Below, piece after piece: positions 7,932 to 14,222 of a stretch of DNA of 15,870 nucleotides (the stretch's first letter is position 1; each line of letters starts with the position of its first letter). The notes under the pieces are model-generated. The model ran no database searches, was not told the DNA's origin, and saw only the letters and a list, made by a program, of their open reading frames with translations. The DNA is from Opitutia bacterium UBA953 (GTDB lineage Bacteria; Verrucomicrobiota; Verrucomicrobiia; Opitutales; UBA953), in assembly GCA_002293125.1 (NCBI GenBank), contig DBCR01000004.1, forward strand, positions 192,704-208,573, read 5' to 3'. Both the position numbers and the translations under genes were made by a program.

Positions 7932-10900
7932 TCACTTCCCCAACTCCGCCGCCGTCCACGGAGCGGTCCGACCCTTGGTCGCGTCGCGCACGGCCTTGAC
8001 CTCCGCCGACGAGACCGCCGGGGCCGAATTGCCGAAGGCCGAGCGGACGTAAGTGAGGACGTCGGCGAGCTGCTGGTCGTCGAGGCCCATGGGCGGCATG
8101 GGCACGAGGCCGTAATCCTTACCGAGGACCTTGGTCGGTCCGGCCAGCCCATGGATGGCAAGTTTGATGAGCGACTGCGGATCGCCGGCGACCCGCTCGC
8201 TCTTGGCCAACGGCGGATAGACTCCGGTCAGACCCTGCCCCGATGCCTGGTGGCAGTTCAGACAGAGGGCCTCGTAGATGGCTTGCCCGGGCGAGACGAT
8301 GGACGGCCCGGTGCTGGCGATCTTCTTGAAATAGGCGGCCTGCGGGGCGGACAGTTCAGTAGCCAGTTTACCGGCGGTCGGAGTCAGGTGCCGTACGGTC
8401 TGCTTCAGGGCATAGTCGAGGAACTTATCTGAGGGCTGCTCGACCGCTCCTAGGGCGGTGCGCAACGAAGTCTGACCACCGACATGACTGAGGGCCACGA
8501 CGGCCTCCAGGCGGACGCGAGGGTGCTTATCGACGATGGCCTTGGCCAGACGCTCCTGGACATCGGGTAGCAGGGATGACCATTCCCCGACGACGCGTGC
8601 GGCATAGGCCCGAATCCGGAAGTCGGCCGAGGACTGCAGGCGATCCAGCAGAGCAGTGCGGACGAGTCCATGCGACTGCATTACGCCCATAGCTTCGAGA
8701 TATTGAGACTCCGACCGGTCCTTAGCGATAAAGGCATCCGCGGCGGCGGCGACCTTATCGGTCGGACGATTAAAGAGCAGACGGCGAGCCTGATAACGCG
8801 TCCAACGCTCGGGTGAGCCGAGCTGGGTGAACAGATCACTCTCAGACATCGATACGAGATCTGGTTGCTTAATGGACGGCAGGCCCTTGGCAGTGATGCG
8901 CCAGATACGGCCATGCGAGCGATCGCGGCGCGGGTCGGCGTAACTGGCCTGGTAATGCCCGATCACGGCGTTGAACCAATCGCAGGCATAAAGGCCTCCA
9001 TCCGGACCCACGGAGACGTCCACCGGACGGAAGGCTTTGCTGCTCGAGATGATGGGGCTGACGATCCGCTCGGTCTTGAAACCGGAGCCGTCGTCGACGA
9101 AGCGATGCAGGTCGAGCGTGTTACCGTAATAGCCACCGATGAAGGCGGCGCCTTGGAGCTCCGTGGGCATCGCCTTGGTCCCTACGATTTCCACGGAATT
9201 AGACTTCAACGGGGACTCGAAGAGCGAGTGCGTCCCGGCATATTCGTCGGGTGTCTCGATCGCGCCGAGACCTGGGAGGCTGTAATAACCGGCGACGCGG
9301 TCACCGCTCTTATGGAAAGGCTGGAAGAAATCATCGAAGGCGACCCCCCAGCAATTGTGCCCAGCCTTGCCATACTGGAAGAACGGCTGGAGTCGCTGGT
9401 TCTTCAGGTCGTAGCGCATCAGGCCCGACTTCGGCAGGCTGACGATACCACGCGGCGTCTCGACCCGCGTGATGGCGTGCAGGCCTTGGCTCATCCAAAG
9501 CGTGCCATCCGGACCATGGCTAATCGAGTTCACGAGCTGGTGGGTGTCGCCGACGCCGAAGCCTGACATCAGGACCTCGGTCTTGTCCGCCTTCCCGTCG
9601 CCATCGGTGTCGGTGAGCTTGATCAAGCGATCGAAATCACAGACGAGGATCGACGTGTTGCCGATATCGTCAGTCAGTGGTTCGACACCTTGGACCATCG
9701 TCAGGCCTTCAGCGAAACGGACAGCCTTGTCGGCCTTGCCATCGCCGTCGGTGTCCTCGAGCCGCAAGATGTAGTCACGCGGCTTCACGCCGGGGACGGC
9801 CTGCGGATAGGTCGGTGAGCAGCAGACATAGAGCCGACCCTTGGCATCCCAGGAGAACTGAGTGGGCTTAGCGACCCCGAGTGACTCGTCGGCGAACAGA
9901 TTGACCTCGAAACCTTCAGCGACCTTGAAGGTGGCCTGCTCCTCGGCGGCAGTCATGACCTTCTCGGTGCCGACGTTCGGTCCGGCCTGCGGGGCGGGCT
10001 CGACGGACTTCTCTCCCCGGGCCAGCGCCTGGATGTGCTTGTCCCAGGCCGCCACGAGCGGGCGATACGCCTCGAAGTTCTGCTTGAGGGACGGCACGGG
10101 ACCGAAGCCTTTGCCGTAGTTCTGCGAAATGCGGTCTCCATAGACGAAGGACCAGTTCGCCGGGCGCCAGCAATCCGCCCAGAGACGGTTCTTCTCGATG
10201 ATCGCCGCCCTGAGTATTTCGGAGGGCTCAGGCTTGGCAGGAAGTCCCAGGACGGATGCGACCTCGCGTCCGACGACCTCCAGCCCTTTGGCGGAAAGAT
10301 GGAGTCCATCCGTCGAGGGTTCATTCCGGGTGACCGCCGTAAGGCCGACAAAAGGCAGGCCACGCTGCTTGGCGATGTCGTCCACCGCGGACGCATACTC
10401 AGCCAGATTCTTCCGATGTTCAGCAGTCGTAAGGTCCGGTGGACGCCCGGAAGGCATGAAACCTACGGGCGATAACAGCACGATGCGAGGCGTGTGGCGA
10501 CTGAGGTCATCCAGCAGCTTGTGGTAGTCGGCTTTGAACTTGGCCAATCCACCCTGCCCTTTGAGGGCTTCAGCCTGGCCAAACTGTAAGATGAGCGTCG
10601 TAGCACCGGCGGCCTCAAGCTGCCCTTTCCAAGGTCCGAAATTCAGGTCGCGCCACTGCTCATGGGCCGTATCCGCTTCCCAGGCCATGGAGCGGAAGAC
10701 GGGGTTCTTGGCGGCGAAGGCCGCGGCGAGCCGTGATTCGATCATCCCTGCCTTGGCCTCGCGCACGAGGTTCTCCTGTCCGATGAAGACGACGACTTCG
10801 TCCTGCCTGAGGGTGAACTTCCCGTCCTTGAAAGGCGCCGGCGGGAGCCAGGCCGACTTCGGGTCGCCGAAGCGATTGAAGACATCGCCCTTGGTGACGA

Positions 10901-11558
10901 CCGGCACCTCGGTCATGGGATCGAGGGTGATGTTCCGGAAACGGATCTCGGCCTTGCAGTTGCCGTGGATCTGGAGACCGATGAGGCCGTAGGCGTCGTC
11001 GATCGACGGATCGGTCTCCGTGTAGTCCAAGGTGGCCTTGCCGTTGAGGAAAATCGTGATGCGGGGTCCTTCAGCTCGGATCTCATACTTGTTCCATTCG
11101 CCCTTCTTCTCGAGCTCGGCAATCTCGGTGTCGGCCTTCACACCATAAGCGCCAACCCCGGTGCCGGCACGGGCGAGGAACTTCTTGCGGCGGGATTCAT
11201 CGTAGAGCGACCCCGTGTGACCATGGCCGATGTCAGCCTGATAGCCGATCATCTCATTCGGAGGATTAGTCGCCCGGAGGCTCCGGAACTGGACGCCGCC
11301 ATTCACGAAGCCCTCGGTGCCGACGAGCTTGTATTCCAGCGTCAGACGGAAGTTATAGAAGCTGCGCTTGGTCGTCAGGAACTCATTACGCGGGTTACCG
11401 GCCATCGAGCCACCCACGATCTCGCCATTCTCGACGCGCCAGACCTTTGCGTCGCCTTCCCATCCCGTCAGGGTCTTACCATCGAACAAAGGCGCCGGCG
11501 CGGCAAAGAGTCCGAGGACTCCGGCGAACATGCAAAGGACGGAGACAAAACGCTTCAT
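7932..11558 (-). CDS. Secreted DUF1080 / SGNH-like / PVC dehydrogenase / cytochrome c fusion protein
   Basis: 1208 residues, ATG at 11558. Residues 1-20 form a signal peptide (MKRF, then a hydrophobic core ending LFAA). About 22-215 are the DUF1080 or 3-keto-disaccharide hydrolase domain, with LFDGKTLTGW, NGGVQFR, GYQADIGHG and NKYEIRAEGPRITIFLNGKA. About 250-440 resemble an SGNH/GDSL hydrolase with the D-x-x-H block kept (DGLH, 417-420) but the serine block changed to FIGQENL. About 455-510 is the WRPANW linker seen between such modules. About 540-890 are the beta-propeller dehydrogenase with DTDGDGKADK at 602 and 650. About 900-1060 are HEAT-like repeats. About 1090-1175 are a cytochrome c domain with CLNCH at 1099-1103 and a Met ligand in VPMPPM. 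Likely job: periplasmic oxidation and cleavage of glycosides with electrons leaving through heme. It is read as its own unit after the terminator at 11690-11720. The substrate is inferred only from family. Confidence 0.93.
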   Translation of the reverse strand: MKRFVSVLCMFAGVLGLFAAPAPLFDGKTLTGWEGDAKVWRVENGEIVGGSMAGNPRNEFLTTKRSFYNFRLTLEYKLVGTEGFVNGGVQFRSLRATNPPNEMIGYQADIGHGHTGSLYDESRRKKFLARAGTGVGAYGVKADTEIAELEKKGEWNKYEIRAEGPRITIFLNGKATLDYTETDPSIDDAYGLIGLQIHGNCKAEIRFRNITLDPMTEVPVVTKGDVFNRFGDPKSAWLPPAPFKDGKFTLRQDEVVVFIGQENLVREAKAGMIESRLAAAFAAKNPVFRSMAWEADTAHEQWRDLNFGPWKGQLEAAGATTLILQFGQAEALKGQGGLAKFKADYHKLLDDLSRHTPRIVLLSPVGFMPSGRPPDLTTAEHRKNLAEYASAVDDIAKQRGLPFVGLTAVTRNEPSTDGLHLSAKGLEVVGREVASVLGLPAKPEPSEILRAAIIEKNRLWADCWRPANWSFVYGDRISQNYGKGFGPVPSLKQNFEAYRPLVAAWDKHIQALARGEKSVEPAPQAGPNVGTEKVMTAAEEQATFKVAEGFEVNLFADESLGVAKPTQFSWDAKGRLYVCCSPTYPQAVPGVKPRDYILRLEDTDGDGKADKAVRFAEGLTMVQGVEPLTDDIGNTSILVCDFDRLIKLTDTDGDGKADKTEVLMSGFGVGDTHQLVNSISHGPDGTLWMSQGLHAITRVETPRGIVSLPKSGLMRYDLKNQRLQPFFQYGKAGHNCWGVAFDDFFQPFHKSGDRVAGYYSLPGLGAIETPDEYAGTHSLFESPLKSNSVEIVGTKAMPTELQGAAFIGGYYGNTLDLHRFVDDGSGFKTERIVSPIISSSKAFRPVDVSVGPDGGLYACDWFNAVIGHYQASYADPRRDRSHGRIWRITAKGLPSIKQPDLVSMSESDLFTQLGSPERWTRYQARRLLFNRPTDKVAAAADAFIAKDRSESQYLEAMGVMQSHGLVRTALLDRLQSSADFRIRAYAARVVGEWSSLLPDVQERLAKAIVDKHPRVRLEAVVALSHVGGQTSLRTALGAVEQPSDKFLDYALKQTVRHLTPTAGKLATELSAPQAAYFKKIASTGPSIVSPGQAIYEALCLNCHQASGQGLTGVYPPLAKSERVAGDPQSLIKLAIHGLAGPTKVLGKDYGLVPMPPMGLDDQQLADVLTYVRSAFGNSAPAVSSAEVKAVRDATKGRTAPWTAAELGK

Positions 11559-11614
11559 GGGGTTAGGTCTTAGGCAATCCGCCCGAGGGATTGTTCCAAG
11601 AGTTTAAATACAAA

Positions 11615-11670
11615 GGTAGGGCTGACCGCCCTCGGTCAGCCGCGGTTGAGCGAGGGCTCTCAACCCTACC
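11615..11670. repeat. REP-like palindrome doublet, head-to-head
   Basis: Two 27-base copies lie in opposite orientation, at 11615-11641 (plus) and 11644-11670 (minus), 2 bp apart. They agree at 22 of 27 positions. Each begins GGTAG, so the GTAG tetranucleotide typical of REP elements stands just 5' of a hairpin. The plus copy folds into a perfect 9-bp stem (11620-11628 with 11633-11641, 4-base loop). The minus copy keeps the same stem with one mismatch (11665-11657 with 11652-11644); nested in it, the 7-bp stem 11644-11650 with 11659-11665 can also form. Two stem pairs changed in a compensatory way. Known REPs are spread by RAYT (IS200-like) transposases; none is encoded in this window. Confidence 0.75.
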
Positions 11671-11689
11671 CGACACCAAAGGCAGACAC

Positions 11690-11720
11690 AAAAAGACCGA
11701 AGGCTTTTCAACCTCCGGTC
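11690..11720 (-). terminator. Rho-independent terminator after the GMC operon
   Basis: On the minus strand the stem pairs 11716-11720 with 11695-11699 (GACCG/CGGTC). It continues inward past one mismatch (11715 x 11700) with three further pairs, enclosing an 8-base loop, and is followed at once by five Ts (11694-11690). It begins about 30 bp after the stop of the small-subunit gene and ends that transcript, so the 1208-residue gene needs its own promoter. That would lie between about 11559 and 11690, where 11599-11614 is AT-rich. Confidence 0.75.
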
Positions 11721-11751
11721 CTCGTGGCCTCAGGCCCTCTTGCCCTCGACC

Positions 11752-12417
11752 TTAAGCCAGTCCCAGATGCTTCAAGGCCTCAGGCGTCGGCCCGTCGAAG
11801 TTGACGGTCGGGACGTTGCCCACGTAGCCGACATCTTTCCAACCCTGCGGTGTGGTGTAGTAGCCGCTGGCGGCGAGATAACGGAAGCGTCCAAAGAAGT
11901 TCTGGGCGGACTTGAACTCCTTCTTGACCGCGGTCTTGCCGCAGATGTCGTCCGCGATGGCGCATTTCTGCGGTTCCGCGAGGTCGACGAAATCCTTCTG
12001 GAAACGGCGCCGGGCTTCGGCGTCGAGCCAATCCAAGCCTTCCGTAATCACTGGACGGTCCTTCGCGGTCTCGTCGTAAGGTGAGCTGATCCACTCATCG
12101 ATGAACTCCTGCACGCCGAGCTGCGAGGGCAGCTTATCGCCCGGGTTGTCGGGCGGCAGGATGAGGTCGGTCAGCGAGGCGGCCGCCTTGCGCTGCTTGG
12201 GCGTGAGGGTCAGCGGCCAGAGCTCACCCGGAGCGTAGCTCTTGTTCAGGACCGGGTCCCAGCCGATGCGCTTGTCGCCGGGAGCGGCGGGACGCGGGAG
12301 CTTATCCTGGGCGGAGGCATGCGGGAAGATCGCGGCGGCGGCTGCGGCGGCGCCGATCCACTTGAGAGCCATGCGGCGATCGATCTGACCAGGGTTATCT
12401 GCGGGCATATTTTCCAT
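11752..12417 (-). CDS. Gluconate 2-dehydrogenase subunit 3 family protein (Tat-exported small subunit)
   Basis: 221 residues. The N-terminus carries a twin-arginine signal: DRRMALKWIG with Arg at 14-15, an Ala-rich hydrophobic stretch, and a likely cleavage after HASA (33-36). The mature part has the pattern of PF13618, the small subunit of flavin-dependent sugar-acid and sugar dehydrogenases: LTPKQRKAAASLTDLILPPD, QEFIDEWISSP, a central helical region, and GRFRYLAASGYYTTPQGWKDVGYVGN near the C-terminus. It starts 11 bp after the GMC gene. In related complexes this subunit carries the catalytic flavoprotein across the membrane by the Tat route and stabilises it, which fits the GMC protein lacking a signal of its own. 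An ATG three codons downstream (12408) has GGA about 5 bases upstream and could be the true start. A terminator follows about 30 bp after the stop. Confidence 0.93.
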   Translation of the reverse strand: MENMPADNPGQIDRRMALKWIGAAAAAAAIFPHASAQDKLPRPAAPGDKRIGWDPVLNKSYAPGELWPLTLTPKQRKAAASLTDLILPPDNPGDKLPSQLGVQEFIDEWISSPYDETAKDRPVITEGLDWLDAEARRRFQKDFVDLAEPQKCAIADDICGKTAVKKEFKSAQNFFGRFRYLAASGYYTTPQGWKDVGYVGNVPTVNFDGPTPEALKHLGLA

Positions 12418-12428
12418 GTTCGTAAGTC

Positions 12429-14204
12429 TTAGAGGTTACCCTTGCGCATCTCTTCGATGAGATGGTCGGTGGCGCGCCAAGCGAGCGCCATGATGGTCAG
12501 CGTGGGGTTCTTGTCCGGATTGCTGCAGAAAGCCGAAGCGTCGTTCAGGAGCAGATTCGGGACCTCCCAGCACTGGTTCCACTGGTTGGTGACGGATTTC
12601 TTGCCGTCGGCTCCCATCATGGCGCCGCCGACCTCGTGGATGATCGAGCCGCCAGGCTCGATGGCCTTGGTGCCGTCGGACTCAGGCTTCCGCGTCTTGC
12701 CGCCGATGGCTTCGATCATCATCGCGAACGTGGCCTCCATGTGCGCGGCCTGCTTGGTCTCGTGTTCGGACCATTTCCAATGGAAGCGCAGGACGGGGAT
12801 ACCCCACTTATCCTTCACGGTCGGGTCGAGTTCGCAGAAGCAGTTTTCGTTCGGGATCATCTCACCGCGCCCTGCGAAACCGATGCTGGCGCCATACTTC
12901 TGACGGACTTCTTCCTTATAGCTCTTGCCGTAGCCAGGGCTGGCGCCGCCCGCGCCAAGGCCAGGCATGCGACGTCCCGTGCCGAACTCGATATGGTAGC
13001 CACGGGCGAAGCCGAGCTTGCTGGCGTCCTTATACAGCCACCACGGGATGTAGACGTGGGTGCCGGCGCCTTCTTCGTTGTGGACCGGCAGATTCTCGAA
13101 CGCGGGGACGCTACCGCCCAGCTTTCCGCCGACCGTATCCATGATATACTTGCCGACGAGGCCGGAGCCGTTGGCGAGGCCGTTCGGGAAACGGTTGGAT
13201 TTCGAGTTGAGCAGGATGCGGGCGGTCTCGCCCGAGCTCGCGGCAAGAATCACCGCGCGGCCCTTCACGGCTCGCTCTTGGCCGGTGACTTTGTCGATGT
13301 AGATGACGCCATTGGCCTTGCCGTCGGTGCCGACGGTGACCTCGCGGGCGTGCGCATTGCAAAGGATGTCGAGGTTGCCGGTCGCGAGGGCCGGCGGGAG
13401 GTGCACGGTGGTCGACTGGTAGTTAGCCTTGATCGAGCAGCCCCGACCGCAGTCGGTCGCCCAGAAACAAGCGGCGCGTTCCTGCATGGCCTTGGCGATG
13501 ATCTTCTGCGCCTTGGGGTTATTCGGGTGGAGGCGGGCCGGGAAGTTCACATGATCCTGGCGTGTCGAGAGAATCGCGCGATGGATCGGGATCACGGGGA
13601 TGCCGAACTTGGCGACGTGCTTCTTGACGTAAAGTTCACCGGCGCGGGCCTTGGGCGGCGGGAGCAACGTGCCGTTCGGCGAATCCGGCGTATTCTCGAG
13701 GCCTTCGTTGGAGCCGTAGACGCCGACGAGCATCTCGACCTTGTCGTAATAAGGGGCGACGTCGTCGTAGGTGAAGGGCCAATCGAAACCGAGGCCGTCA
13801 CGGGAATAGGGTTTGAAGTCGTAAGGACCGTTACGGAGCGAGATGCGGCCCCAATGATTGGTGCGTCCACCGAGCATGCGGGCGCGCCACCAATCGAAGC
13901 GCTGCTTCGGATCGGTCGACGCTTGGGTGTAAGGCTCGCCGGGGACCTCCCAGCCACCGTCGACGGTCGCGTCATGGAAACCGAACGGCTTCTCCCGCGT
14001 GCTCATGCCGCGCAACGGAGCATCCGCACGGGACTGGAACATCGGGGTCTCGGTGACCGGGTCGTAATTACGGCCGGCCTCGAGCATGAGGACCTTTACG
14101 CCGTTCATGGTGAGCGTGTAGGCGGACTGTCCGCCGCCCGCGCCGGAACCGACAACGATGACGTCGTAGGTGGCCTGCAGTTCTTTTTCGGTGATAATGG
14201 CCAT
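12429..14204 (-). CDS. GMC-family FAD oxidoreductase, gluconate 2-dehydrogenase/FAD-sugar-dehydrogenase large-subunit type
   Basis: 591 residues, full length. It has the Rossmann FAD motif VVGSGAGGGQSA (17-28) with the ribose-binding acid in MLEAGRNY (40-47), and the GMC block LGGRTNHWGR (111-120). A cysteine motif C-x5-C-x3-C (C246, C252, C256) matches the spacing that binds a 3Fe-4S cluster in FAD-glucose-dehydrogenase-type enzymes. The C-terminal catalytic region has His in IIHEVGGAMMG (H523) and Asn in DKNPTLTI (N566), the His-Asn pair of GMC enzymes. It has no signal peptide and is presumably exported with the Tat-bearing small subunit encoded 11 bp downstream. It oxidises a sugar or sugar-like alcohol and passes electrons through FAD and Fe-S to a cytochrome. 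Glucoside 3-dehydrogenase, gluconate 2-dehydrogenase or another sugar dehydrogenase cannot be separated by eye. The start at 14204 is 18 bp after the hydrolase stop, without a Shine-Dalgarno. Confidence 0.93.
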   Translation of the reverse strand: MAIITEKELQATYDVIVVGSGAGGGQSAYTLTMNGVKVLMLEAGRNYDPVTETPMFQSRADAPLRGMSTREKPFGFHDATVDGGWEVPGEPYTQASTDPKQRFDWWRARMLGGRTNHWGRISLRNGPYDFKPYSRDGLGFDWPFTYDDVAPYYDKVEMLVGVYGSNEGLENTPDSPNGTLLPPPKARAGELYVKKHVAKFGIPVIPIHRAILSTRQDHVNFPARLHPNNPKAQKIIAKAMQERAACFWATDCGRGCSIKANYQSTTVHLPPALATGNLDILCNAHAREVTVGTDGKANGVIYIDKVTGQERAVKGRAVILAASSGETARILLNSKSNRFPNGLANGSGLVGKYIMDTVGGKLGGSVPAFENLPVHNEEGAGTHVYIPWWLYKDASKLGFARGYHIEFGTGRRMPGLGAGGASPGYGKSYKEEVRQKYGASIGFAGRGEMIPNENCFCELDPTVKDKWGIPVLRFHWKWSEHETKQAAHMEATFAMMIEAIGGKTRKPESDGTKAIEPGGSIIHEVGGAMMGADGKKSVTNQWNQCWEVPNLLLNDASAFCSNPDKNPTLTIMALAWRATDHLIEEMRKGNL

Positions 14205-14222
14205 GGGGATGGGAGAGTGAGA

